Below, one piece after another: positions 17,671-26,812 of a stretch of 64,000 bases of DNA. This DNA comes from Actinomadura logoneensis (GTDB lineage Bacteria > Actinomycetota > Actinomycetes > Streptosporangiales > Streptosporangiaceae): contig NZ_QURH01000099.1 of assembly GCF_003428695.1 (NCBI RefSeq), positions 1-64,000 of the forward strand, read 5' to 3'. The position numbers were made by a program, and so were the translations under genes. Numbering within the stretch: the first letter of the stretch is position 1; each line of letters opens with the position of its first letter. A model generated the notes under the pieces. The model did not search any database. It had not been told where the DNA came from and saw nothing but the letters and a program-made list of their open reading frames with translations.

Positions 17671-20244
17671 ATGGGCCGGATGCCGCGTCCCGGACGCCGC
17701 CCGCTGCCCGTGCCCGATCCGGGCAGTCCGCTCGGCCTCTTCGCCCGTGACCTGCGCGCCCTGCGCGAACGCGCCGGGGACCCCAGCTACCAGGCGCTCG
17801 CCCAACAGAGCGGCCGGCTCGGCTCGCCGTACTCGGCGACCTCCCTCCGCAACGCCGCGTCCGGACGGGCCGTCCCCTCGTGGGAGCTGACGCGGACGTT
17901 CGTCCGGGCGTGCGCGGCGTTCGCCCGCGAGCATCCCGAGCGGGCCGACGACCGGCCGCACGCCTGGGATGAACCGGTCCTCCTCGACGCCTGGCAGGCG
18001 CGCTGGCGCGAGGCGGCGCTGCACGACGCGCTCGCGGACGCCCCGTCCCGGTCCGCGCCGCGGGACGCGCCGCGGAGCCGTCCGCCCAGGCCGCTGACCA
18101 GGTTCGTCGGCCGCGGGAGCGAGCTGGACGAGGGCGCGCGGCTGCTCGGCGCGGCCCGGCTCGTGACGCTCACCGGCGTCGGCGGCGTCGGGAAGACGCG
18201 GCTGGCGCTGCGGCTGGCCGAGACCGTCGCGGACCTCTTCCCGGGCGGGGTGCGCTGGGCGGAACTGGCCGCGCTGACCGCTCCGGAGATGGTCGGGCAC
18301 ACCGTCGCCGCCGCCCTCGGCGTCCCTCTGGAAGGTCGCACGCCGCTGGACGCCGTCGCCGAGGCGCTGGGGCCGCGCGCGCCGGACGGCGACGTCCTGC
18401 TCGTCCTGGACAACTGCGAACACCTCCTCGACGCGACCGCCGCGCTGTGCCACGCGCTGCTGCAGGCCGTCCCGAACCTGCGCGTCCTGGCGAGCAGCCG
18501 GCAGCCGCTGAACGTGCCGGGCGAGCACGTCCTCCGCGTCGGCCCCCTACCCGTCCCCGGCGACGCGCCCCCGCCCGAGCACACCGACGCGCACAGCAAC
18601 CCGCTGCCCGAGGACGCCGGTTGCGGCGCGGCCGTGGAGTTGTTCGTCGACCGGGCGGCGGCGGCCGTGCCCGGGTTCCGGCTGACCACGGAGAACCGCG
18701 CGGCGGTCGAGCGGCTGTGCCGGAGGCTGGAGGGCCTGCCCCTCGCCCTCGAACTGGCAGCCCGGTGGCTGCGCCTGCTGTCCGTCGAGGAGCTTCTCGA
18801 ACGGCTCGACCAGCGCCTGAACCTCCTCGGCGCGGCGGGCGCGGACCGGACCGCCCCCGCCCGCCACCGCACGCTGCGCGCCGTCTTCGACTGGAGCCAC
18901 GACCTGTGCCCGCCGGAGGAACGGCTCGTCTGGGAACGCCTGTCGGTGTGCGCGGACGGGGTCCGCCTGGCCGACGCCGAAGCCCTGTGCGCGGACGCCG
19001 GGCTGGGTACAACCGCCGGGCCGGGCACGGACGGCGGGCTGGGCGCGAGTGCCGTCCTGGACGCCATCGCCGGGCTGGTCGACAAGTCCCTTCTCCTCAG
19101 GGTCGAGTCGGGCGACCGGACCCGGCTCCGGATGCTGGAGACCGTCCGGCTGTACGGACGGGAGTGCCTGGCCGCCTCGCGGCGGGAGGCCGACGCGCGG
19201 AGCCGCCACCGCGCCCACTACCTGGGGCTCGCCCGCCGGGCCGAGGCCGAGTACGGCACCGCCCGGCAGCAGTCGTGGCTGCTCAGGCTCACCGGCGAGC
19301 ACGCCAACCTGCGCCAGGCCCTGAGGACGGCGGACGGCGCGGAACCCGGCACGTTCGAGGGCGCCTTCGGCCTGTGGCTGTACTGGATCGCGGGCGGCGA
19401 CATCGGCGAGGGCGCGCACTGGATGCGCCAGCTCGCCGAGAGGCATCCGACACCTCCGGACGACGCGTCCGCGCCCGCCTGGTGCCGCGCGATGTGGACG
19501 ACCGCCTTCCTGGTCCGCATGCACGGCGACGTCGAGAGCGCGGAAAGCGTGATCGACCGCATCGACGCCGTCCTCGCCGAGCACGGCGCACGCGGCGCGG
19601 ACGAAGGCGAATGGGCCGGGATCGCGGCCGCCACCGCTCAGCTGCGCGGGCTGTCCGCGCTGCTCCTGAGCGACGCCGAGGGCACCGAGAAGCACTCGGC
19701 CGCCGCGTTGCGCACCGCCGAGCGGCCCAGCATGCTGACCCGCCAGCAGGCCCTCGCCCAGCTCGGGCTGGCGGCGTCCATGCGCGGACGGCACGAGGAG
19801 GCCGCGCGGCTCATCGGCCGCGCGCTGGAGATCGCCGAGGCGAGCGGCGAGAGCTGGCACCGCTCCTACCTGCTGTGGATCCTCGCCATCGAGGACATCG
19901 AGACCGGGGCGCCGGACCGGGCCCTCCGGCTGCTGCGCAGCAGCCTCGCGCTGAAGCGCCGCCTCGGCGACCGGCTGGGCGCGGCGACGGTGAGCGAGAC
20001 GCTCGCCGGGGTGCTGGCGCGGTGCGGCGATCCGCGCACGGCGGCCGTCCTGATGGGGGCCGCGCAGGCGGCCTGGCAGCCCGCCGGGGCGCCGCAGCTC
20101 TGGGGGTTCGCGGCGCTCGTCGAGCATCGGGAGCGCGCCGTCGCCGAGGTGCGGCGGCTTCTCGGGCGGGACGCGTTCGAGCGCAGCCACGGCGAGGGCG
20201 GACGGGCCGGGCTGGACCGCGTCCTGGACGCCGTCCTCGACTGA
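17671..20244 (+). CDS. STAND-type NTPase regulator (XRE-like N-terminus, AfsR/SARP-like ATPase, TPR)
   Basis: An 857-residue protein. The first ~100 residues resemble a helix-turn-helix sensor region (LFARDLRALRERAG...SYSATSLRNAASGR). RFVGRGSELDE and the P-loop TLTGVGGVGKTRLA (near residue 170) open an NB-ARC-like ATPase with Walker B LLVLDNCEHLLD and LASSRQPL, a winged-helix part, then helical TPR-like repeats to the end. Proteins of this layout act as signal-dependent switches that bind DNA or partner proteins. GGGGAG ends five bases before the ATG. No LuxR or BTAD domain is seen. It follows the kinase by 95 bp, so kinase control is possible. Confidence 0.85.
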   Translation: MGRMPRPGRRPLPVPDPGSPLGLFARDLRALRERAGDPSYQALAQQSGRLGSPYSATSLRNAASGRAVPSWELTRTFVRACAAFAREHPERADDRPHAWDEPVLLDAWQARWREAALHDALADAPSRSAPRDAPRSRPPRPLTRFVGRGSELDEGARLLGAARLVTLTGVGGVGKTRLALRLAETVADLFPGGVRWAELAALTAPEMVGHTVAAALGVPLEGRTPLDAVAEALGPRAPDGDVLLVLDNCEHLLDATAALCHALLQAVPNLRVLASSRQPLNVPGEHVLRVGPLPVPGDAPPPEHTDAHSNPLPEDAGCGAAVELFVDRAAAAVPGFRLTTENRAAVERLCRRLEGLPLALELAARWLRLLSVEELLERLDQRLNLLGAAGADRTAPARHRTLRAVFDWSHDLCPPEERLVWERLSVCADGVRLADAEALCADAGLGTTAGPGTDGGLGASAVLDAIAGLVDKSLLLRVESGDRTRLRMLETVRLYGRECLAASRREADARSRHRAHYLGLARRAEAEYGTARQQSWLLRLTGEHANLRQALRTADGAEPGTFEGAFGLWLYWIAGGDIGEGAHWMRQLAERHPTPPDDASAPAWCRAMWTTAFLVRMHGDVESAESVIDRIDAVLAEHGARGADEGEWAGIAAATAQLRGLSALLLSDAEGTEKHSAAALRTAERPSMLTRQQALAQLGLAASMRGRHEEAARLIGRALEIAEASGESWHRSYLLWILAIEDIETGAPDRALRLLRSSLALKRRLGDRLGAATVSETLAGVLARCGDPRTAAVLMGAAQAAWQPAGAPQLWGFAALVEHRERAVAEVRRLLGRDAFERSHGEGGRAGLDRVLDAVLD

Positions 20245-20327
20245 CCCCCGAAAAGATGATCAATAAGTCGGACGGGGGATGTAGCATCCCACCACTTCCA
20301 TCACTCCCCCGCACAAAAGGTGTCAGC

Positions 20328-20843
20328 ATGAAGAAACTCTCCGCAGCCGTCCTCGGCGGTGCGGTTCTGGCGACGACGCTCGCCACGGCGCTCCCGGCGT
20401 CGGCGGACACCGGGCACCGGGTCGCCCCGGGCTCGTCCTTCCGGTCCGGGTCCGACGTCTCGTCCGCCGCGAAGATGGTGCGGACGGGCAAGATCCACTA
20501 CTACAAGGCCAAGGAGATCCGCGGCGCGAAGGTCTGGGGCCACTGGTACTGGGCGCGCAAGGGCAACGGGCCCGCGTTCGTCTTCCTGGTGACCAAGGTC
20601 AAGGACACCCGCGGGGACGGCAAGAGCGCCGGGTTCTGCTACGACCTGTGGGGCGGCAAGAGCCACGAGCCGGTCCGCGACATGTGCTACGTCAACCGGC
20701 TCGGCGCGGGCAAGACCCGCCGGATCGCCGGGGCGATCGACGGCGCCGACCACTTCCGCGTCTACGCGGCCGTCGGCCGCCTGGACACCAAGAAGCACAT
20801 CTTCTACACCTCGCTCAACGGTCCCAAGCTGCGGGTCCGCTGA
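20328..20843 (+). CDS. Small secreted protein of unknown function
   Basis: A 171-residue protein with a clear signal peptide (MKKL, hydrophobic core, cleavage near ASA-D at 26-27). The mature part is basic and rich in Tyr/Trp, with two cysteines (GFCYD, DMCYV) placed to form a disulphide and a repeated beta pattern. I do not recognise a family. AAAAGG lies 6-7 bases before the ATG. It follows the STAND regulator by 83 bp and is followed by a hairpin. Confidence 0.75.
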   Translation: MKKLSAAVLGGAVLATTLATALPASADTGHRVAPGSSFRSGSDVSSAAKMVRTGKIHYYKAKEIRGAKVWGHWYWARKGNGPAFVFLVTKVKDTRGDGKSAGFCYDLWGGKSHEPVRDMCYVNRLGAGKTRRIAGAIDGADHFRVYAAVGRLDTKKHIFYTSLNGPKLRVR

Positions 20844-20868
20844 ACCGAGCGCACACGCGGGTTTTGAC

Positions 20869-20897
20869 GACGGCCGGGCCCTTCGGGTTCGGCCGTC
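20869..20897 (+). terminator. Terminator-like hairpin
   Basis: GACGGCCG (20869-20876) pairs with CGGCCGTC (20890-20897), 25 bases after the stop of the small secreted protein. Confidence 0.5.
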
Positions 20898-21054
20898 ATT
20901 CCGTGGGCATTCGCACCCTTCGCCCCACTTGTCTCCCGGCGCCCGGGGGACTACTCAAGAGGGAGATCACCCTCCGACTTTTCGAGCGTCCGGGCCTCCG
21001 GGCTCACGAACCCGCATCGGGAACCCGCCCCGGGAAGCCCGACCCCTCGACCCC

Positions 21055-21078
21055 CCGAACTCCCGAACTCCCGAACTC
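21055..21078. repeat. 8-bp tandem repeat (CCGAACTC x3)
   Basis: Three exact copies lie directly before the ribosome site of the L,D-transpeptidase, in its leader. Confidence 0.8.
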
Positions 21079-21093
21079 CCCGAGGAGAGTTGA

Positions 21094-21852
21094 ATGCGCC
21101 GAATCCTGCTTGGTCTCGTCCCGCTGGCGATCGCCGGGACGGTCTCGACGGCGCTGGCCGGCACCGCCGAGGCCGCCGTGAACCGAGCACCGGATCGGGC
21201 GGCCCTGGCCCCGCACGCCGCGCCGGGCGCGAAGGACGGCGTCACGGCCGCGGCCCGCACCCTGCACTACGGCGACAAGGGCGCGGCCGTGAAGTACCTC
21301 CAGAACCGGCTGCGCGCGCTGCACTACGACCCGGGCGCGGTCGACGGCCGGTACGGCAAGGACCTGCGCTACGCGGTGTACGCCTTCCAGAAGGTCAACC
21401 GCATCACCCCGAGCAGCACCGTCGGGGCCAGGACGTGGAAGGCCCTCGCGCACCCGGCGCAGCCGCCGCGCGTCCTCAAGGGAGGGGCGGCCAACCGCGT
21501 CGAGGTGTCCAAGAAGCACCAGCTCGTGGTCGTGTACCGGAACAACAAGGTGCAGCTGGTCACGCTCACGTCCACCGGGTCCGGCAAGCGGTACTGCTCG
21601 CAGGGCAAGTGCTCGTACGCCACGACGCCGTCCGGGAACTTCCGCGTCCTGCGCAAGATCAACGGCTGGCGGCACGCGCCGCTCGGCGGGCTCTACAAGC
21701 CGCTGTACTTCCACGGCGGTTACGCGCTGCACGGGTCGCCGAGCGTCCCGCTGTACCCCGCGTCGCACGGCTGCGCCCGCATCCCGATGTACCACACGGC
21801 GGACCTGCTGTTCCGTCTCGTCCCCGTCGGCACCGCCGTCTACGTGCGCTGA
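21094..21852 (+). CDS. Secreted L,D-transpeptidase with peptidoglycan-binding domain
   Basis: A 252-residue enzyme that forms 3-3 cross-links or anchors proteins in peptidoglycan. The signal peptide covers residues 1-28. A PG_binding_1 domain spans about 57-117 (LHYGDKGAAVKYLQNRLRAL; DGRYGKDLRYAVYAFQ). The YkuD catalytic domain follows, with His213 and the signature SHGCARIP, Cys227 being the nucleophile. GAGGAGAG precedes the ATG. The gene has its own terminator. Loss of D,D-cross-linking makes such enzymes central in many actinobacteria. Confidence 0.95.
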   Translation: MRRILLGLVPLAIAGTVSTALAGTAEAAVNRAPDRAALAPHAAPGAKDGVTAAARTLHYGDKGAAVKYLQNRLRALHYDPGAVDGRYGKDLRYAVYAFQKVNRITPSSTVGARTWKALAHPAQPPRVLKGGAANRVEVSKKHQLVVVYRNNKVQLVTLTSTGSGKRYCSQGKCSYATTPSGNFRVLRKINGWRHAPLGGLYKPLYFHGGYALHGSPSVPLYPASHGCARIPMYHTADLLFRLVPVGTAVYVR

Positions 21853-21864
21853 CCGTTCCGGCAC

Positions 21865-21893
21865 GGCGCGGTGGAGGGGTCGCCCACCGCGCC
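21865..21893 (+). terminator. Hairpin terminator of the L,D-transpeptidase gene
   Basis: GGCGCGGTGG (21865-21874) pairs perfectly with CCACCGCGCC (21884-21893), 12 bases after the stop. Confidence 0.75.
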
Positions 21894-22109
21894 GGGTCGG
21901 TCCGGGGGCCCGGGGGTCGGTGGCGGGCTCCGGTCGGTCTGGCCCGGCGCGATGGGCGTCTTGCGGAACAGATTGATTACTCTCCGCAGCCTCTTCATTA
22001 CCCTGGAGCATGATCGGTAACCGCGCGATGGGCATCCGGTGAGACGAACGGGGAACCGGGAGCGGCGAGACGTCCGGGAGCGGGCCGCGCGGTTTACGAT
22101 TGCCCCAAC

Positions 22110-22532
22110 ATGCAAATGTCGGACGCAGCGGGGACGGTTCCGGTGACGCGCAGACGGCTGGGGCAACTGGAGGCGGAGGTGCTGGCCGCGCTGGCCGCCG
22201 CCGAGCGGCCGGTCTCGACCGCGCAGCTACGCGACGCGCTGACCGGCGCCCCCGCCTACACGACGGTGAACACGATCCTGTTCCGGCTGCTCGGCAAGGG
22301 CCTGGTCAGCCGGATGCGCGAGGGCCGGCACTTCCTCTACAAGCTGGCCGTGGACGAGTCCCTGCTGGTCGCCGACCAGATGCGCGCCCGGCTGCGGGTC
22401 GCCAGCGATCCCCGCGAGGTGCTCGCCCGCTTCGTCGCGACGCTGAGCCGCGAGGAGGAGCTGACGCTGCGCGCGATCCTGGCCCACCCTCACGAACCCG
22501 CCCGCGAACACCCCGACCTCGAACGGACGTGA
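22110..22532 (+). CDS. BlaI/MecI/CopY-family transcriptional repressor
   Basis: A 140-residue winged-helix protein: RRRLGQLEAEVLAALAAAERPVSTAQLRDAL, TTVNTILFRLLGKGLVSRMREGRHFLYKLAV, then a C-terminal dimerisation helix region. This family represses beta-lactamase or copper genes and is released by cleavage or metal. The usual BlaR1-like membrane protease (M56) partner is not next to it. TACGAT at 22095-22100 lies ten bases before the ATG, so the transcript may be leaderless; ATG 22116 is the alternative. Confidence 0.92.
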   Translation: MQMSDAAGTVPVTRRRLGQLEAEVLAALAAAERPVSTAQLRDALTGAPAYTTVNTILFRLLGKGLVSRMREGRHFLYKLAVDESLLVADQMRARLRVASDPREVLARFVATLSREEELTLRAILAHPHEPAREHPDLERT

Positions 22533-22645
22533 CCTCACCGCGCGGACCTGGGCCGGTCGCACCGTTGTCAGGCACTCACGTGCCGGGTGTCCGGTTTCAC
22601 CCGGCGCCTGCGGTATTCCTTCGTCCGGGCGTGACAATGACCGTG

Positions 22646-22676
22646 TTGACCTCAAGCGTGACTGAGGTCCTACCGT
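22646..22676 (+). promoter_or_regulatory. MerR/SoxR-like promoter of the arylamine N-acetyltransferase gene
   Basis: TTGACC (-35, 22646-22651) and TACCGT (-10, 22671-22676) are 19 bases apart, the over-long spacing that MerR-family activators correct by twisting DNA. Inside lies the dyad GACCTCA-N8-TGAGGTC (22648-22669), close to SoxR/MerR boxes (CCTCAAG...GAGG). The -10 is 7 bases from the ATG, so the mRNA would be leaderless. Confidence 0.65.
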
Positions 22677-22683
22677 TCTCGCC

Positions 22684-23523
22684 ATGGACGACATGTGGCA
22701 CGGCGACGACCTCGATCTGGACGCCTACCTGAACCGCATCGGCTTCACCGGGGAACGCGCCCCCACGCTCGCCGCGCTGCGCGCCCTCCAGCGGGGACAC
22801 ACCACCTCGATCCCCTTCGAGAACCTGGAGCCGGTGCTCGGCCGGCCCGTCCTGCTGGACGTGCCGTCCCTCCAGGAGAAGCTGGTCCGCTCCCCGCGCG
22901 GCGGCTACTGCTTCGAGCACACCGCGCTGTTCGCGGCGGTGCTGGAGCGGTTCGGGTTCGACTTCACCGCGCTCGTCGGCCGCGTCGTGATCGGCGCGCC
23001 GGAGGGGTCGGTCCGGCCCGCGACGCACGCGCTGGTGGTCGTGCGTCCCGAGGACGACGAGCGCGAGTGGCTGTGCGACGTCGGGTTCGGTTCCGGGCCG
23101 CTGGAGCCGCTGGTGCTGGCGGAGGGCATCGAGGTCGAGCAGGACGGCTGGGGGTTCCGCCTCGTCCGGTTGCCTGACGACGAGTTCGGCGTCCGGCACT
23201 GGACGCTGTACCAGGACGGTCCGGACGGCTGGGTGCGGCGGCACGTGTTCGCGCAGGTCCCGGCGTTCCCGGTGGACTACGCGGTGGCCAGCCACTACGT
23301 CGCCACGCACGAGCGCTCGCCGTTCACCGGGCGGGTCTTCGCGCAGAAGTTCACCACCGACTCGCTCCGCCAGCTCGACAACCTGACCCTCACCACGATC
23401 CGGCCGGACGGCAAGCGCGAGATCCGCGAACTGGAGCTCTCCGAATTCGCCGGAGTGCTCGCCGACTTCGGCCTCGTCCCGCCCGCCGAGGACCTCGAGG
23501 CGCTGCTGAAGGTCGTCGGCTAG
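22684..23523 (+). CDS. nat: Arylamine N-acetyltransferase
   Basis: A 279-residue enzyme that moves acetyl from acetyl-CoA to aryl amines, hydrazines or arylhydroxylamines. The catalytic triad is visible: Cys76 in RGGYCFEH, His115 in THALVVV and Asp132 in CDVGFG, with SIPFENLEP upstream as in all family members. The length is normal. Its promoter carries a MerR/SoxR-like dyad and gives a leaderless mRNA, so induction by redox or xenobiotic stress is inferred. It converges with the large dehydrogenase, and the two stop codons share the palindrome CTAG (23520-23523). Confidence 0.96.
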   Translation: MDDMWHGDDLDLDAYLNRIGFTGERAPTLAALRALQRGHTTSIPFENLEPVLGRPVLLDVPSLQEKLVRSPRGGYCFEHTALFAAVLERFGFDFTALVGRVVIGAPEGSVRPATHALVVVRPEDDEREWLCDVGFGSGPLEPLVLAEGIEVEQDGWGFRLVRLPDDEFGVRHWTLYQDGPDGWVRRHVFAQVPAFPVDYAVASHYVATHERSPFTGRVFAQKFTTDSLRQLDNLTLTTIRPDGKREIRELELSEFAGVLADFGLVPPAEDLEALLKVVG

Positions 23524-26324
23524 AGCGCGTCCGCCAGGAGCTCGGCCAGGTGGACGGCGCGGCGGCCCGTCCCCTGGCCGATCTGGATCCGGCACGAGAA
23601 GCCGTCCGCCAGCACCAGGGACGCGTCGCGCGCCTTCGGGTACAGCTCGCGTTCGGCGCAGCCCTGCGAGACCTCCCAGTGCCCGCGCGCGAACCCGAAG
23701 TCGCCCGCGAGCCCGCAGCAGCCCGCGCCGACCACGTCCGTCCGGACGCCTAGCCGGTCGAGAACGCGCAGGTCAGGGGCGTAGGAGCCCTTCGCCTCCT
23801 GATGGCAGTGGACCTGCGCGACGGCGTCCCCGCCGACCGTTCCGAACGGCCACGGATCGGCGTCCGCGACGAGTTCGGCGAGCGTGACGACGGAGGCGGC
23901 GAGCCGCCGGGCGCGCGGGTCGTCCGGCAGCAGTTCGGGGGCCTCGGCACGCAGCATGACCGTGCAGGACGGTTCGAGGCCGAGGATCGGCAGCCCGGCG
24001 TCCAGCGCCGGTTCGAGCACGTCCAGCGTCCGGCGCAGAACGCGTCGGACGACGTCCAGCTGCCCGGTCGAGTGCCACGTCAGCCCGCAGCAGACGGCGC
24101 GCGGCGGCAGCACGGCCCGGTACCCGGTCGCAGTCAGAACGGCCACGGCCGCGCGCCCGACCTCGGGCGTGTGGAACGCGGTGAACGTGTCCGGCCACAG
24201 CACGACCGCCCGCCCGTCCCCCGCATCAGGCCGTCCACGACGCGACCGCGCGTCGGCGCGGAGGGTGCGGCGGAGGGGGCTGATCGCGAAAGGCGGGAGG
24301 TCGCGGCGCGGTTCGATGCCCGCCGCGCGCTTCACCGCCCCCGCGATGACCGGTCGGCGCAGCGCCGCGTTCGCGACCGCCGCGACGCCCGGGACGGCCG
24401 TCGCGAGCCGGGACCACAGCGGCAGCCATCCCATCGAGTAGTGCGCCATCGGACGCACCCTGCCCGCGTAGTGCCGGTGCAGGAACTCGGACTTGTACGT
24501 GGCCATGTCGACGTTGACCGGGCAGTCGCTCGCGCACGCCTTGCAGGACAGGCACAGGTCCAGGGCGTCGCGCGCCTCGGTCGAGCGCCAGCCGTCCGGC
24601 AGCGACTCGCCGCGGAGCAGTTCGGCCAGCACCCGCGCGCGCCCGCGCGTCGAGTGGACCTCGTCGCGGGTCACCTTGAACGACGGGCACATGGACGTCC
24701 CGCCGCGGACGGTCCGGCACGTGCCGACGCCGACGCACCGCTGCACGGCGGCGGCGAACGAGCCGCCGTCCCCGGTCAGCGCGTGCACGGGCGTGATCGT
24801 GAGTCGGTCCGCGCCCGGGCCGGGACGCAGCCGCTCGTCCAGCGGCTCCGGGTCGGTGACGACACCGGGGTTGAACGCCCGGCCGGGGTCGAAGAGGTGC
24901 TTGAACGCGGCAAAAGCCGTCCGCAGCTCCGGCGAGTACATGCGGTCCAGCAGCTCGGAGCGGGCGCGGCCGTCGCCGTGCTCGCCCGAGACCGAGCCGC
25001 CGTGCGCGACGACGAGGCCGGCCGCGTCCTCGGCGAACCCCCGGTACGCCTCCGGACGCGCCGCCAGCGGGAAGTCGAGCCGCACGTGGAGGCAGCCCTC
25101 GCCGAAATGCCCGAACGGAACGCCGCGCAGCCCGTGCGTCCGCATCAGCGCGTACAGTTCCCGCAGGTAGGACGCCAGGCGGTCGGGCGGGACGGCCGAG
25201 TCCTCCCAGCCGGGCCACGCCTCGCCGCCGTCCGGCAGCCGGGTCACGATGCCCGCGCCCGCCTCCCTGATCCACCACAGCTCCCGCATCCGGCGCGGAT
25301 CGTCCACGACGACCGAGTGCGGCGCGACGCGGGCCAGCGCCGCCGCGGCCTCGCGCGCCGCCTCCGGCGTGTCCCCTCCGGCCTCGCAGTACAGCCAGCC
25401 GCCGCCCGCCGGCAGGTCGGATCCGGCGGTGCGCCGTCCGGGGCGGGCGCGCAGGGCCGCGAGCAGGTCGCTCGCCATCCCCTCGACGGTCAGCGCCGCG
25501 CCGGACGCCGCGATCGCGGGCGCGGCCTCGGCCGCCGCGTACACGTCCGGGAAGCCGAGCACCGCGAGCGCCCGCGCCTTCGGCGGCGCCACGAGCCGGA
25601 CGGTCGCCTCGGTGACGATCCCGCACGTCCCCTCGGCCCCGACCAGCGCCTTCGCGACGTCGAACCCGTTCTCGGGGAGCAGGTGGTGCAGGCCGTAGCC
25701 GGACCCCTGCCGCTCGAACCGCCCGAGCTCGGTGCGCAGCACGCCCAGGTGCGCGTCGCGGAGCGCGCGCAGCCCGCGGTCGAGCGCCGGATCGTCGACA
25801 CCGCCGCGGCGGGCGGTGACGTGCCGCCCGTCCGGCAGGAGGAGCCGCAGTTCCAGGACGTTCGCGGCGGTCGTGCCGTACGCGACGCTGTGCGAGCCGC
25901 ACGCGTTGTTGCCGATCATCCCGCCGAGCGTGCACCGCGAGTGCGTGGACGGGTCGGGCCCGAACGTCAGCCCGTGCTCCGCCGCGGCGGCGCGCAGGTC
26001 GTCCAGGACCACCCCCGGTTCGACCACGGCCGTCCGGGCCTCGGGATCGACCGCGCGGACCGCCGTCAGGTGGCGCGAGACGTCCACGACCAGGCCGTCG
26101 CCGATCGCGTTCCCGGCCACGGACGTCCCGCCGCCACGGACGGTCACCGGGATCCCGGCCTCGGCCGCCGCCCGCCGGATCCGCTCCAGGTCCCCCGCGG
26201 TGCGCGGCTCGGCCACCGCGACCGGCACCCGCCGGTACAGGGACGCGTCCGAGGAGTAGGCCGCCCGCGTCGTCAGATCGGTGCGGACGATTCCGGAGAG
26301 TTCTCCGGCCAGGAACCCGAACAT
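23520..26324 (-). CDS. FAD-linked / Fe-S dehydrogenase (D-lactate or 2-hydroxyacid dehydrogenase type, YdiJ-like)
   Basis: A 934-residue fusion. Residues ~30-500 are an FAD_binding_4 plus FAD-oxidase C-terminal unit (VPVTVRGGGTSVAGNAIGD; MIGNNACGSHS). Next come two [4Fe-4S] motifs (CVGVGTCR...CP and CLSCKACASDCP), then a C-terminal region with CCG motifs (CCGLTWHSTGQ; GAGCCGLAGDFG) as in glycolate oxidase GlcF and heterodisulphide reductase. It should oxidise a D-2-hydroxyacid at the membrane and pass electrons to quinone. I chose ATG 26324, where the family's N-terminus begins; the in-frame extension upstream to 26513 translates 16-bp repeats and is not conserved-looking. Confidence 0.92.
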   Translation of the reverse strand: MFGFLAGELSGIVRTDLTTRAAYSSDASLYRRVPVAVAEPRTAGDLERIRRAAAEAGIPVTVRGGGTSVAGNAIGDGLVVDVSRHLTAVRAVDPEARTAVVEPGVVLDDLRAAAAEHGLTFGPDPSTHSRCTLGGMIGNNACGSHSVAYGTTAANVLELRLLLPDGRHVTARRGGVDDPALDRGLRALRDAHLGVLRTELGRFERQGSGYGLHHLLPENGFDVAKALVGAEGTCGIVTEATVRLVAPPKARALAVLGFPDVYAAAEAAPAIAASGAALTVEGMASDLLAALRARPGRRTAGSDLPAGGGWLYCEAGGDTPEAAREAAAALARVAPHSVVVDDPRRMRELWWIREAGAGIVTRLPDGGEAWPGWEDSAVPPDRLASYLRELYALMRTHGLRGVPFGHFGEGCLHVRLDFPLAARPEAYRGFAEDAAGLVVAHGGSVSGEHGDGRARSELLDRMYSPELRTAFAAFKHLFDPGRAFNPGVVTDPEPLDERLRPGPGADRLTITPVHALTGDGGSFAAAVQRCVGVGTCRTVRGGTSMCPSFKVTRDEVHSTRGRARVLAELLRGESLPDGWRSTEARDALDLCLSCKACASDCPVNVDMATYKSEFLHRHYAGRVRPMAHYSMGWLPLWSRLATAVPGVAAVANAALRRPVIAGAVKRAAGIEPRRDLPPFAISPLRRTLRADARSRRGRPDAGDGRAVVLWPDTFTAFHTPEVGRAAVAVLTATGYRAVLPPRAVCCGLTWHSTGQLDVVRRVLRRTLDVLEPALDAGLPILGLEPSCTVMLRAEAPELLPDDPRARRLAASVVTLAELVADADPWPFGTVGGDAVAQVHCHQEAKGSYAPDLRVLDRLGVRTDVVGAGCCGLAGDFGFARGHWEVSQGCAERELYPKARDASLVLADGFSCRIQIGQGTGRRAVHLAELLADAL

Positions 26325-26361
26325 GCCCTCACGGTAACCAGAGTCGCCCGGCCTCCCCGTG

Positions 26362-26425
26362 GCCGGAGCGGGACGCCGCCGGAGCGGGACGCCGCCGGAG
26401 CGGGACGCCGCCGGAGCGGGACGCC
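26362..26425. repeat. 16-bp tandem repeat, four exact copies
   Basis: GCCGGAGCGGGACGCC is repeated at 26362, 26378, 26394 and 26410, followed by a degenerate fifth copy. It occupies -38 to -101 relative to the dehydrogenase start on the minus strand, i.e. its leader or promoter region. Confidence 0.95.
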
Positions 26426-26487
26426 GCCGCAGCGCGCCGCCGTCCCGCTTCGCACACTCGAACACACGGAATTCCGTGAAGCGGGAA

Positions 26488-26712
26488 TCAGCCGGATCTT
26501 GGCACCATGTCACATCGTCCGGCGCGAATAGTTGTCAGAAGTCCGCGCCACCGCTCGTGGCTCAGCTCCATCTCTCCGCGCTCGGGCGCCCGCGAATCCC
26601 GCACGAGCACCACGGCGCGCCAGGGCGCGACCTCGACACACTCCTCCTGAGCACCGCTCACGCTGCTCTTGCGCCAGGTCAGCGCGTCCCCCCGGTCCGA
26701 CCGAACGACCAT
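26488..26712 (-). CDS. DUF397 domain protein
   Basis: A 74-residue protein with the DUF397 pattern LTWRKSSVSGAQEECVEVAPWRAVVLVRDS...W.GLL. These small acidic proteins are almost always coded beside an XRE-DUF5753 regulator, as here (26939-27811), and are thought to be its partner, although the biochemical role is open. On the minus strand GGAGGG stands 7 bases before the ATG at 26712, which decides the start over ATG 26727. The gene ends in front of the dehydrogenase leader repeats. Confidence 0.9.
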   Translation of the reverse strand: MVVRSDRGDALTWRKSSVSGAQEECVEVAPWRAVVLVRDSRAPERGEMELSHERWRGLLTTIRAGRCDMVPRSG

Positions 26713-26812
26713 CCAGCAACCCTCCATACATTGCTGGCGGGAGTCACCTCGCCCGTGAACGGACCGGCACACCCACCGAGCCAGGGTCGAATAGGGCATA
26801 ACTCACCACAGC

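Noticed and set aside
26362-26425. CRISPR-like array
   Set aside because: The 16-bp units are directly adjacent with no spacers, and no cas genes are in the window.
23802-26531. 909-codon + strand frame opposite the FAD/Fe-S dehydrogenase
   Set aside because: Shadow frame created by codon bias; the minus strand carries clear FAD and Fe-S motifs.
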